Shown here in pieces: positions 24,240-31,722 of a DNA stretch of 51,630 nucleotides. Source of the DNA: a virus; the IMG/VR virus record IMGVR_UViG_3300045885_000315, positions 1 through 51,630 of that record. One strand, written 5' to 3'. The notes under the pieces are model-generated. The model was not told the DNA's origin. It made no database searches and was given only the letters and a program-made list of their open reading frames with translations. Positions within the stretch are counted from its first letter, which is position 1. The number at the start of each line of letters is the position of its first letter. Made by a program: the position numbers and the translations under genes.

Positions 24240-24715
24240 TGCTGTCGTCTCCTGTGTCCTAAACATGAGACCATTGTAGATAACTCCCTTGGCGCTGTCA
24301 AGGGAATAAAGTATATAATTCCCATTTTAATTTGAGCCTCGATTTCTTCAGCGACAATCGGCGCAAATTCCGATGGGTCCAAATGTGACTCAATCAACTC
24401 CAGTGCAGCTTCGCACGCTTCAGCGAGTTCCGGTGCGGCGGCGTGCATCGGACAATGCGATACCCGGAGTTCGATAGCCTTGATGCGGCCGCGTTCCCAC
24501 GAAAGCGCGTCTACCTCGCAGTTGTCGCAGTGGTCCGGGATACCCATTGCCTGACCGATACGCACCATGTCCAGCTTCATGACACCGTCTTCGGTGGAAA
24601 CTCCACCGGGAAGATCGGAAAAGGCTGCGCTCAATCGACAGCCACGATGATAAATGTCCAACTCGAACTCGTCGTCACAGTGCGCGCCGCAATGCTCACA
24701 TTTCGTCTCGCTCAC
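24236..24715 (-). CDS. Cys-rich early protein, unknown
   Basis: A 159-residue protein with a GTG start behind gaggag. The N-terminus has a possible zinc site (CEHCGAHC) followed by YHRGC, and more Cys/His pairs follow (DHCDNC; SHCPMH). The rest is helical and acidic. Its last 30 codons contain a sigma-70-like promoter for the following gene, and its stop overlaps that gene by ATGA. No family was recognised. Confidence 0.6.
   Translation of the reverse strand: MSETKCEHCGAHCDDEFELDIYHRGCRLSAAFSDLPGGVSTEDGVMKLDMVRIGQAMGIPDHCDNCEVDALSWERGRIKAIELRVSHCPMHAAAPELAEACEAALELIESHLDPSEFAPIVAEEIEAQIKMGIIYFIPLTAPRELSTMVSCLGHRRRQQ
24273..24301 (-). promoter_or_regulatory. Internal sigma-70-like promoter in the early operon
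   Basis: On the minus strand TTGACA (24301-24296), a 17-base spacer and TACAAT (24278-24273) form a near-consensus promoter. It would start transcription near 24266, about 27 bases before the gene at 24239. Just upstream lies an imperfect palindrome, GGGAAT-N10-ATTCCC (24302-24323), a possible operator. It would allow the distal half of the operon, including the transposase, to be expressed on its own. Confidence 0.75.
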
Positions 24716-24727
24716 GTCGTGCTCCTC

Positions 24728-25324
24728 TCAATCCCTAAACCACCAAATGTGCGGCGACAGCACGTCTTCCTTTATCCGGCTTTCCGGTTCAGGTCCAAAG
24801 TCTTCGCCTTTTCGCCAGCATGGTTCAGGAAATTTTTGCCCGTCTTCAGTACGGATCATCACGCAGCCCTGTTCCAGGATGACGCTATCAATGACGGCGG
24901 GAGTTTCGCGGTAGTAGATTTTGCGACCGATCAGCTTGTCGGGTTCCCATAACCGCGCTTCGGAATCCTTCAGCTTTTGAACCAATCCCCGTGCCCGTAT
25001 CAACGCCTCTTCCGCATCACGGTGAAAGAACTCGTAAATCTGAACGCCATTGAACGAAATCTTTCCAACGCCTCCCCTGCGAATCTCATCACCGCTCAAT
25101 TCGGATTGCTTCAGGTAGTTCTCTTCTTCAATCTCCACCTTGACGATGATTCGATGCCCGTCAAACCCATCAATCCGGCCAGACGGCCAACGGGCGTAGA
25201 TGTTGTTGTCGCTGCGTGAGTGCGGATGCTCACCAAGGATCAGCTCAACGAGTTTGCTGCCGACCTTCGCCATTGCAAACGCTTTCTCTTCCGTGTTGTT
25301 ACCAACTCCCCATTCGTCAGACAT
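24728..25324 (-). CDS. Phage protein of unknown function
   Basis: A 198-residue soluble protein starting at MSDEWGVGNN behind a strong ggagg; the longer frame upstream is rejected. It contains ARWPSGRIDGFDGHRIIVKV and a later KIYYRETPAVIDSVIL. The first half is helical (residues 10-35), the rest beta-rich. About 120 bases without a convincing gene separate it from the upstream gene, which breaks the usual coupling. No family was recognised. Confidence 0.6.
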   Translation of the reverse strand: MSDEWGVGNNTEEKAFAMAKVGSKLVELILGEHPHSRSDNNIYARWPSGRIDGFDGHRIIVKVEIEEENYLKQSELSGDEIRRGGVGKISFNGVQIYEFFHRDAEEALIRARGLVQKLKDSEARLWEPDKLIGRKIYYRETPAVIDSVILEQGCVMIRTEDGQKFPEPCWRKGEDFGPEPESRIKEDVLSPHIWWFRD

Positions 25325-25447
25325 TGCGTACCTCCGTCTCTTTCGTGGTGGCCGGATATCCCGTCCGACAATCGCCTTCTCGCTGGCTAAGATTCCGCAG
25401 GACCGACTCGGCAATAACTCGCCAGCACTATCGCCGCACCACGAAAC

Positions 25448-25717
25448 CTAGTTCTGCATCCCCTCAATCGCCCGATCAAACGCCGCCAGCACCTGCTCCT
25501 GCGTCCGTCCGCGAGCGTCGTTCCAAACAGTGATGCTCTTGCCTTTAATGCCATAATCTCTAAATGCACCGTATAGGCGATCTGCTTCCAGAGATGTCGA
25601 AGTAACAGCCTCGATAGCCCCCCACACGCAGTAGCGATCTCCATCGCGGGAAACCCTCTGACACCACCCCTTGGCCACCAGCGCCCTTGCTGCTTTCATG
25701 AGTTCAATGTCGGTCAT
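25448..25717 (-). CDS. DUF6197-like protein
   Basis: An 89-residue protein resembling the DUF6197 family found in phages and plasmids. Key features are KGWCQR near residue 17, YCVWGAIEAV, then a late segment with TVWNDARGRTQEQVLAAFDRAI. The ATG shares a base with the upstream stop (TGATG). The biochemical role of this family is unknown. The much longer frame in the same phase upstream is a shadow of the neighbouring gene. Confidence 0.65.
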   Translation of the reverse strand: MTDIELMKAARALVAKGWCQRVSRDGDRYCVWGAIEAVTSTSLEADRLYGAFRDYGIKGKSITVWNDARGRTQEQVLAAFDRAIEGMQN

Positions 25718-26466
25718 CAATGCACTCGCTTCCTCTGCCGCTTTGCAGCCTTCGCGTTGATGTCTGCGCCGAAGAACAGTGGGTCTTCCGGCTTGGGCTC
25801 TTCGTCGTCGTGGTCCTTCTCCTGCATTGTCTGGATCGCGGCCGCGGCCTGGTCCGTATTGCGGATTCGGACAACGGCTTCCCCTTCCGATCTTTGGTCG
25901 ACGCAGTTCTGGCAATACGCCAGCGTCTTCGATCCGTCGACGATGAACTCGGGATTGGGCGCCTCGCATAACCGGCAGAGCACGCCATCGTACTTCTCAT
26001 TTTCCGGGAACAGCCCAGGCTGCATCGGCTTAAAGGTGAGATAGAGCTTCTCCTGCATCAGGCTGACCAGGTCGGGGATGACATTCTTATCGACGATTTC
26101 AAACGTCGCGTTGAAGATCAGTGAGAATCGCGGATCGTCAGGGATGACCTTCTGCGCAGAGATCTTCCCGACCTCGACGTCGTTGACCAGTGCCTCGTGG
26201 CCGACGTATTCAGGGTGCCGCCGGTATCCCATAGACTGCGTGGGGACCTGGATCACAAAGTCGGTGCGTCCCATCTCGAGCACCGGATAGGGCGCCTCGC
26301 CTTCAGCCTTGCGGAACAGGCGGTCGGCGATCGCAGGAGAGGCTTCCTGCGCGAGTTCGAACGATACCGGCGTGATGAAAAAACGCAGGATGGCGAGACG
26401 CTTTTCGCCGTCGGCTTTCAGGAGGATTGATTTCAGGTAGGCTTCGACGTTTTCAGTTCTGAACAT
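25717..26466 (-). CDS. Early phage protein with zinc ribbon, unknown
   Basis: A 249-residue protein behind an aaaggaa site. The first 170 residues look like a compact mixed fold (FVIQVPTQSMGYRRHPEY; IFNATFEIVD). Residues about 165-195 form a four-cysteine ribbon (CRLC...CQNC), and the C-terminus is acidic, then basic (KAAKRQRKRVH). Proteins with this outline accompany phage replication and recombination genes, but no name can be given. Confidence 0.6.
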   Translation of the reverse strand: MFRTENVEAYLKSILLKADGEKRLAILRFFITPVSFELAQEASPAIADRLFRKAEGEAPYPVLEMGRTDFVIQVPTQSMGYRRHPEYVGHEALVNDVEVGKISAQKVIPDDPRFSLIFNATFEIVDKNVIPDLVSLMQEKLYLTFKPMQPGLFPENEKYDGVLCRLCEAPNPEFIVDGSKTLAYCQNCVDQRSEGEAVVRIRNTDQAAAAIQTMQEKDHDDEEPKPEDPLFFGADINAKAAKRQRKRVH

Positions 26467-26481
26467 TGGGTTCCTTTCTTG

Positions 26482-26526
26482 TCATGCGGGTTCTTCCAGT
26501 TCGCTGGCGAGATCGAAAAGAGTCAT
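26482..26526 (-). CDS. Possible 14-residue peptide
   Basis: A 14-codon frame (MTLFDLASELEEPA) whose ATG overlaps the stop of the DNA methyltransferase (ATGA). It ends just ahead of the ribosome site of the next gene. It may be a real micropeptide or may carry ribosomes forward to the downstream gene. The evidence is position only. Confidence 0.25.
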   Translation of the reverse strand: MTLFDLASELEEPA

Positions 26527-27395
26527 GCGAATAACTTTCCTTGCGATGCCGAGGCCTCAATCAGCGCCGTAGCTTGGTTGAAATATTCTGGCTTCAATTC
26601 CACGCCGACGAACCGCCTCCCTTGTTTCATAGATTCGACGCCTTCGCTTCCGATCCCCATGAACGGCGAGAGCACGGTGTCTCCCGGATTACTCCACATC
26701 ACGAGCGCACGGCTGATGACATCCCGCTGTAAGGGGCAAAGATGCTTCTCGTCTTTGTCTGAGCGGACCACGACAGTGTTGAGCACGTCTGTCTGATCGA
26801 CGGTCATCCATACCGGCGAGGCCCACTCCTGCCATTGACTGACCGGGAAGTCTTCTTTTCTGTGACTGATGGGCTTCGGGTTGTCCCCGGGTTTACGGAA
26901 GACGAGGAGATAGTCGGGCATTCCTGCGCGAGAGCGGCCGGAGTCTTTCAGTAATTGCTTGTGCAAGAGTCCGAGTGCTTTCGTGCGGGTCATCTCCACT
27001 ACTGGATCTTTCCAAATGGTGATACGCGAATACAGCAACCATCCCGCGGCCTGGTGCGCGCGTATAACCATGCCGGAGAAATCCTTGATTGCGATGTCTC
27101 CGTCCTTCCACTTCTGCATTGGCAGGTCCGAACAATGCACGGCAGACAACCTTCCCGACACCGTCAACCTGAATAGCTCAGGAATCAAAAATCCGTAGTG
27201 CTCGAAGAATTCCTCGTCATTCTGGCAATTGCCCATGTCGGCAATCGAATCCGAGTACGTGAAGAGATTAGCGAACGGAGGGCTATAGACGGAGAAGTCG
27301 ATGCACTCATCCGGCATTTGGCGGACGATATCCACGCAGTCTCCGTTATAGAGCGCGAACGAATCCCCGTGAGATTCTTTCAGGCAACGAACCAT
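26523..27395 (-). CDS. DNA methyltransferase (beta-type, amino-group)
   Basis: A 290-residue enzyme predicted to methylate an exocyclic amino group of adenine or cytosine using SAM. The catalytic motif IV reads SPPF (residues 38-41) and comes before the SAM-binding motif I (SPFMGIGSEG, near 245-252), which is the order of beta-class enzymes. SPP(F/Y) is more often seen in N4-cytosine enzymes than DPPY, but specificity cannot be settled. No restriction endonuclease is next to it. Its start overlaps the SNF2-type helicase by 16 bases, and the pair probably acts together or protects the phage genome. Confidence 0.85.
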   Translation of the reverse strand: MVRCLKESHGDSFALYNGDCVDIVRQMPDECIDFSVYSPPFANLFTYSDSIADMGNCQNDEEFFEHYGFLIPELFRLTVSGRLSAVHCSDLPMQKWKDGDIAIKDFSGMVIRAHQAAGWLLYSRITIWKDPVVEMTRTKALGLLHKQLLKDSGRSRAGMPDYLLVFRKPGDNPKPISHRKEDFPVSQWQEWASPVWMTVDQTDVLNTVVVRSDKDEKHLCPLQRDVISRALVMWSNPGDTVLSPFMGIGSEGVESMKQGRRFVGVELKPEYFNQATALIEASASQGKLFA

Positions 27396-28765
27396 TGCGG
27401 AAGCCTCCCTTGATGATTGGGTTCATAATGACGTTTCACGGAAGAACTCAAACCGATCGCCCGCCTCATCGCCGCAGCCATCTCTTTCTTCATGTGGTCA
27501 TGGTCTTCAGATTTGCGATCCAGAACCCGGCCTATCGAGTCTTCGCCTTCCGCGACAACGACGTGCACCGTGACAGGGTTTTTCTGGCCGAATCTCCAGC
27601 AACGCCGTACCGCCTGATGCCAGGATTCGTAAGAGAAGGAACGCCCGACGAATACCATCGTGTCGCAGTGCTGCCAGTTCAAGCCGAACCCAGTGATGCT
27701 GGACTTCGTGAGAATGCCAAGGGCATCTCCGGTACCGAATCGCTGAATCGCATCTTCCTTCGCTTCGATCGACATGCTGCCGCGAACCTCAACGAGGCGA
27801 TGGCCGAAGATCGGGAGCAGAGCTTTTCTTACCGCATCGCTCTCGTAGTCTGTATCGACCCATACGATGAAAGGTTTCTCGCGGCCCTCAAGAATCAGCG
27901 CCGCGGACTTCGCCCGCTGTTCTGCGGTCTGGCGTTTCAGGTCGTGAATTCCGGTGGCGCTGACATCGGCAGCAAAAAGCGTTCCGTCAAGCTTCAGGTC
28001 GGAAGCATCAGCGCGATGATGGACAACGCGAAGTTCCGGCAAGTCGTAGCCGGTCGATAGCTCATCTCCAAGGTCTCGGGGATGGTCCGCCATCCGGCAC
28101 CATGAAGACATCCAGTCCCAGTAGGAGTCACGTGCATGGCCTTTCAGCCTCCACGTTCCGGTATCCGCTGTGTCGTTGATGAACCAGCGAATCAGCATGT
28201 CGTTCATCGGCATGACACCCAGGAATTCCGACTGCGTTCCGAGTTCCTGATGGTCGTTTGGTGCGGGCGTTGCGCTCGCAGAGAGTCTCCATCGGTGATT
28301 AGCGAAAGCGGCAATCAACGCCCGAGAAGTCTTTCCGGTAAAGTTTTTGATGATGCTGGATTCATCAAGGACGACAGCCCCGAATGCGTCAGGATCGAGT
28401 AGGCTCAGTCTGTCGTAGTTGCAGACGTTGATTCCATCGACGGCTTCGGATTGGTCTCGAATGACTTTGGCGGGATATCCCCACCGTAGACCTTCCGCTT
28501 CAATCTGGCGAGCTACTGCCAGCGGCGTCAGAATCAAGGATCTGCCATTCGACGCTTCGCCGGCGTGCAGCGACCATTCCAACTCACACGCTGTCTTTCC
28601 TAGACCCGTGGACAGGAAGAGTCCCGCAGACCCGCACGTCAATCCGAACCCGACCGAATGACGCTGGAACGGGAATAGGTGGCCCTTTAAGGCTGGAATG
28701 GACGATAGTCCGCGGTTCTCCGCAAGGCTCACCTTCGATGCCAGGAATTGAGCGTAGGGTTGCAT
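27380..28765 (-). CDS. SNF2-type / DEAD-like helicase
   Basis: A 461-residue ATPase starting at MQPYAQFL, whose ATG shares a base with the upstream stop (TGATG). Motifs in order: LSTGLGKTA (Walker A, Lys about 57), VLDESS (Walker B/DExx), SASATPAPND (motif III), and in the second RecA lobe TKSSITGFGLNW and then ESWHQAVRRCWRFGQ (motif VI). This is the superfamily 2 helicase type that many phages carry near replication or recombination genes. It may remodel DNA for replication or supply access for the adjoining methyltransferase. The longer frame upstream is a shadow. Confidence 0.85.
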   Translation of the reverse strand: MQPYAQFLASKVSLAENRGLSSIPALKGHLFPFQRHSVGFGLTCGSAGLFLSTGLGKTACELEWSLHAGEASNGRSLILTPLAVARQIEAEGLRWGYPAKVIRDQSEAVDGINVCNYDRLSLLDPDAFGAVVLDESSIIKNFTGKTSRALIAAFANHRWRLSASATPAPNDHQELGTQSEFLGVMPMNDMLIRWFINDTADTGTWRLKGHARDSYWDWMSSWCRMADHPRDLGDELSTGYDLPELRVVHHRADASDLKLDGTLFAADVSATGIHDLKRQTAEQRAKSAALILEGREKPFIVWVDTDYESDAVRKALLPIFGHRLVEVRGSMSIEAKEDAIQRFGTGDALGILTKSSITGFGLNWQHCDTMVFVGRSFSYESWHQAVRRCWRFGQKNPVTVHVVVAEGEDSIGRVLDRKSEDHDHMKKEMAAAMRRAIGLSSSVKRHYEPNHQGRLPQWFVA

Positions 28766-28962
28766 CAGTCCAGTCCCTTCTTCCCAAACCCAAGCCTGTC
28801 GGCTGTTGCGTGGCCTTCCGCGGTCGGCCCTTCCTCCTCTTCGACGCATTCCACGTGGAACGTCCACTTCGTCTCCGGATCGTACCGGATCGTGTCGCCC
28901 TGCTCGATGGGCTTGCCGCACTCGTGGCAGGACGATCGGAATTTTGCCGTGATGGTTCTCAC
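28765..28962 (-). CDS. Small zinc-finger protein
   Basis: A 65-residue protein. The GTG at 28962 overlaps the upstream stop (GTGA), which sets the start; a longer frame in the same phase lies inside the neighbour. The finger is CHECGKPIEQGDTIRY...FHVEC, with Cys/His ligands of the type seen in small phage zinc proteins. The C-terminus is acidic, then basic. It could bind DNA or a host polymerase part; no specific role is shown. Confidence 0.65.
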   Translation of the reverse strand: MRTITAKFRSSCHECGKPIEQGDTIRYDPETKWTFHVECVEEEEGPTAEGHATADRLGFGKKGLD

Positions 28963-29327
28963 TCCAAACCTCGATGCCCCAGGTGGGCGTCCGCCTGGCG
29001 CTTCGATCTCACTAACCGTTCCCGGTACTGGCGCATCTCCGACAGGCATTGTTTCGCGTCGTCAATCTTGTCGGAATGCAGGTCGTTGTCCTCCGAGCAC
29101 CAGATCCATTGACTCGCTGCGTTGGCTGCCATGGGGTCCTTTGCGCGCAGCGTGAAGATCGGTTCGTCCTCCGCGGCCCTGACCACGCAGCCCGAGTCGG
29201 TCGTGTTGTCCTCAAGGATCTTGGCGATTTCGATTCGTTCGTCGGCGTCGAGCGTTCCAGCGATCAGCTTTTCCTTCAGCCGCCGGACTCTCATCAGGAA
29301 GTCAGGGGAACGTTTGGTGTGGTTCAT
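28959..29327 (-). CDS. Helical early protein, unknown
   Basis: A 122-residue protein starting at MNHTKRSPDF, set by ATGA overlap with the upstream stop. It has an amphipathic helix (MRVRRLKEKLIAG), a Trp/Cys patch (SQWIWCSEDND) and a basic helical C-terminus (RQYRERLVRSKRQ). It ends in a GTGA coupling to the zinc-finger gene. No family was recognised. Confidence 0.6.
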   Translation of the reverse strand: MNHTKRSPDFLMRVRRLKEKLIAGTLDADERIEIAKILEDNTTDSGCVVRAAEDEPIFTLRAKDPMAANAASQWIWCSEDNDLHSDKIDDAKQCLSEMRQYRERLVRSKRQADAHLGHRGLE

Positions 29328-29515
29328 GTCTCCTCCGCGTCCAGTTTCTTCAGTTCTCGAAGGACCCATTCCATCGCGCCGATGTTGCCTTCGGTCCGGC
29401 CGATCAGCAGCGGGTTCGTGGTGTAGTCCTGCGAACTCGGCGCACGCTGGGCTTCCAGCTTTTGCTTGAGCCAGTCGAGGCGATCGCGCAGGAGTTTTTC
29501 TTGTTGGCGGGTCAT
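29324..29515 (-). CDS. Small coiled-coil protein
   Basis: A 63-residue protein, helical, beginning with a coiled-coil stretch (LLRDRLDWLKQKLEAQ) and ending ELKKLDAEET. Both ends are coupled by ATGA overlaps. It looks like a small phage protein that binds a partner. No function is known. Confidence 0.6.
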   Translation of the reverse strand: MTRQQEKLLRDRLDWLKQKLEAQRAPSSQDYTTNPLLIGRTEGNIGAMEWVLRELKKLDAEET

Positions 29516-29835
29516 GCGAAATCCTCATCGATGGCGATACAAACATCTCCGGCGATCTGGTGTGTCGTTTGATACAGGGACTGATAGATCTTCGTAGCCT
29601 CTGCATTGATGGGCTTCTTCGGGCGGATGGGTTTGATTTCGAACCGGCCGTTGCCGTGGTCAACCATCTCGGTCTCCCAGCCGTCATCATCAACGCACAT
29701 CACGCGCCCGTCGCGCAGATTGACCGAGTCGCCCGTTTCGCAGCCGATCAATCGGTGAATGGTTCCAATGGCATTGTGTTTCGAGATCTCGTGCTCTTCG
29801 CGGGTTCCGTTGACTCGGATGACTTCAACTTTCAT
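29512..29835 (-). CDS. DUF3846-like phage protein
   Basis: A 107-residue protein starting at MKVEVIRVNG by ATGA overlap. The pattern resembles the DUF3846 group: a beta-rich start, then RLIGCETGDSVNL, MCVDDDGWE and a late PINAEATKIYQ. Members occur in phages and plasmids without a known biochemical role. The longer frame in the same phase is a shadow of the next gene. Confidence 0.55.
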   Translation of the reverse strand: MKVEVIRVNGTREEHEISKHNAIGTIHRLIGCETGDSVNLRDGRVMCVDDDGWETEMVDHGNGRFEIKPIRPKKPINAEATKIYQSLYQTTHQIAGDVCIAIDEDFA

Positions 29836-30191
29836 TTCAGCCCCACCGCCTTCACGTATGCGTCGATAACCGCGTCTTCCAATTTCGCGGCCTGATGCCG
29901 CTCTGTTTGCTTGTCGAGGTAGTGCATGTCGATCGCGAAGCCACCGTCCGCCGAAAACTGAATCACCACGTGCGAGGCGTACCCCGGCAACATCTTCATC
30001 ACCATCTGATTCAGTTCGGCACGGGCGAAGAAATCCTGCGGGTCGGTCCGCAGCAACGCGCCGCTGGCGTCGAAAGCGCCGATCCAGCACAGCGATTCCC
30101 TGATCGGAAAGCCGTTGTCGTCAAACTTCGGCGACGGCTCAAAGCGCATGGCGAGTTCTCTGTTGATGGCGGCGCGATCCATTTTGGTCAT
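29832..30191 (-). CDS. Early phage protein, unknown
   Basis: A 119-residue protein with a TGATG junction to its upstream neighbour. It has a helical start (AINRELAMRF), a beta segment (ASHVVIQFSADGGFAIDMHYL) and a helical C-terminus. No motif for an enzyme is visible. Function unknown. Confidence 0.6.
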   Translation of the reverse strand: MTKMDRAAINRELAMRFEPSPKFDDNGFPIRESLCWIGAFDASGALLRTDPQDFFARAELNQMVMKMLPGYASHVVIQFSADGGFAIDMHYLDKQTERHQAAKLEDAVIDAYVKAVGLK

Positions 30192-30460
30192 CAGCCCTCG
30201 ATAAACTTCCCGCCATTCAGCGAGAGATACGAAAACCCCTGCATCACGCCGTGCAGGTAGTCCTGGCCGCGCTTCTCATCGGCCTTGTGCAGGTTGAGCC
30301 ACGTGAGATAGATCACGCCGGCGAACGAATGATTCAGCGACGAAATGCAATAGGTGTCGTTGAAGAGGATGGTGAAGGCTTTGGGATCAATCGCGACGCG
30401 ATCGCCGTCTCGAACCAGCGGACACTCGCCCGGCGCATACATGTGGTAGCCAAAATTCAT
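30191..30460 (-). CDS. Early phage protein, unknown
   Basis: An 89-residue protein starting at MNFGYHMYAPG behind a very strong ggaggaggag site. The longer frame would begin inside the intergenic hairpin and is rejected. It contains SFAGVIYLTWLNLHKA and is aromatic-rich. It is the first gene after a 217-base gene-free stretch and probably has its own translational control. Function unknown. Confidence 0.6.
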   Translation of the reverse strand: MNFGYHMYAPGECPLVRDGDRVAIDPKAFTILFNDTYCISSLNHSFAGVIYLTWLNLHKADEKRGQDYLHGVMQGFSYLSLNGGKFIEG

Positions 30461-30677
30461 TTCAATCTCCTCCTCCCGTAATCCGGTGCCGGAACGAACC
30501 CGCACCGGACTCAGGGTCTAGATACGGCTCACCGCTTGCGCATTGGCCCACGCCGTGCGGTGACACCTGAATGCGCCTTTGAGGCAAGCGCGGCCGTCTT
30601 CCCCGGGCCCCGGTCATCGCAGTTGGGCCCAGCCGTTTCTAGTCAACTTGCCCTCAGCTAAAAGGGGCCCGGGAAAC
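30461..30677 (-). other. 217-base gene-free segment with hairpins
   Basis: No credible gene is present. At 30483-30508 a strong stem (CCGGTGC paired with GCACCGG) lies just upstream of the ribosome site of the gene at 30191-30460. Three GGGCCC palindromes lie at 30605, 30625 and 30665, and the first and last belong to a 10-base inverted repeat (ccccgggccc / gggcccgggg-like). A clear promoter was not found. It may be a regulatory leader, a transcription boundary, or a protein-binding region. Confidence 0.5.
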
Positions 30678-31424
30678 TCACGCGTACTGCTTATTCGTCG
30701 CAATGAGCGACTCTTTCAGCAGGTCCGTTATCGAAACGGGAGCCTGTGCGTGCCCCTTACGGTTATCCGCACTTCCGGCCCAGGAATCGGCTCCAGAAAT
30801 CAAACCCATTGAAATCGCTTGCTGGTGCAGCAGATCCAACTCCGCGCAGAACTTGTCCAATTCACTATCCAGCAATCGGATGTAGTCCTCGTCTCGATAG
30901 ATTCGAGCAAGGGCCATCGGCATCTCTGGATGAAACGAAAGGACGTCGCACCATTCCTTCTCGCAGATGAGAAGTTGCATCTGCACCTGGGGTCTGTAGG
31001 CTTCGTATGGCGATCCAGTGCTTAGCAGGTAGCTGACATGCTCACCTTCGGACGGGCACTTGATTTCAAGAAGGCCGTCGGTGCTGACGAATCGGTCTGG
31101 CGAGGCTCCGCGGTCGCCCTTATCGTTGGTCACGAATCCCGCCGACACTGTGTCGATATCGCGCTGCATCTGGTAGAACAGCAGCGCATCAGCCTCCATC
31201 TGCGAGCCACGCTTCATCCAGAACGAGACGCGCTCGGTGATGGGATGCCGCATGATGCGCTCAGCCAACAACTCCAGCCTGTAAGGCTCCTGCGACTTGC
31301 TTGCCTGCGGTCCGGTTTTACCCAGGCCAGGCGTTAGAATTCGGTGAGCTTGCGATGCCGTGGGAATGCCGGAGCGGAGCGCAAGCCATTCTGTTGTGCC
31401 TTGGACGACGTTATGGATTTGCAC
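30678..31424 (-). CDS. YqaJ / lambda Exo-type exonuclease
   Basis: A 248-residue nuclease expected to digest 5' strands of double-stranded DNA to feed the annealing protein. Visible blocks are QGTTEWLALRSG...PTAS, GSQMEADAL, GASPDRFV with the active-site Asp, then the LLEIKCPS motif holding the catalytic Glu-x-Lys, and QVQMQLLICEKEWCDVLSF. All are typical of the family. It is followed by the gene-free segment and overlaps its upstream neighbour by 14 bases. With the Erf protein two genes upstream it forms a recombination pair. Confidence 0.85.
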   Translation of the reverse strand: MQIHNVVQGTTEWLALRSGIPTASQAHRILTPGLGKTGPQASKSQEPYRLELLAERIMRHPITERVSFWMKRGSQMEADALLFYQMQRDIDTVSAGFVTNDKGDRGASPDRFVSTDGLLEIKCPSEGEHVSYLLSTGSPYEAYRPQVQMQLLICEKEWCDVLSFHPEMPMALARIYRDEDYIRLLDSELDKFCAELDLLHQQAISMGLISGADSWAGSADNRKGHAQAPVSITDLLKESLIATNKQYA

Positions 31425-31722
31425 GTTTCTCCCCGGCTTTCATGGCGATCCATTTCTCAAAGCTGTCTTCTCGTCCCCAGCAGGTGGCGGGCGCTTCGTT
31501 ATAGAGATAGCTGACGATGGCGGGCAGAATCCTGATGTTGTGCTCGTCGGCGCGTCCTACCGCGTTCATCAGGTCGTTGCAGATGACGGCTTCCAGGAAC
31601 CCACCAGTGGGCGCGCCGTGGTGGATATAGCGCCGTAGCGACCCGACAAGGTCGGGCGGGACGTACATCCCGAAAGCGCGGTATCCCTTCACATCGTCCG
31701 AGGCGTCAATGTGCACGCTCAT
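31411..31722 (-). CDS. Early protein between Erf and exonuclease, unknown
   Basis: A 103-residue protein coupled by ATGA to the annealing protein and overlapping the exonuclease. It contains YVPPDLVGSLRRYIHHGAPTGGFLEAVI and NDLMNAV, and then an aromatic C-terminus (SFEKWIAMKAGEKR). Small proteins of similar layout are common between phage recombination genes. A role with the recombinase is likely by context, but none is shown. Confidence 0.65.
   Translation of the reverse strand: MSVHIDASDDVKGYRAFGMYVPPDLVGSLRRYIHHGAPTGGFLEAVICNDLMNAVGRADEHNIRILPAIVSYLYNEAPATCWGREDSFEKWIAMKAGEKRANP

Noticed and set aside
22342-24323. Shared 13-mer GGGAATTATATAC at 22342 and (minus) 24323
   Set aside because: One copy is at the start codon of a gene and a 13-base match is expected by chance in a genome of this size. 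Not treated as a repeated operator.
26523-28765. DISARM-like defence system
   Set aside because: Only a methyltransferase and an SNF2-like helicase are present; the other required components are absent.
30483-30508. tRNA-like T-arm (GGGTTCGTTCC)
   Set aside because: No matching acceptor, D or anticodon stems flank it, and the 7-bp stem around it does not fit a tRNA T-stem. No tRNA gene called.
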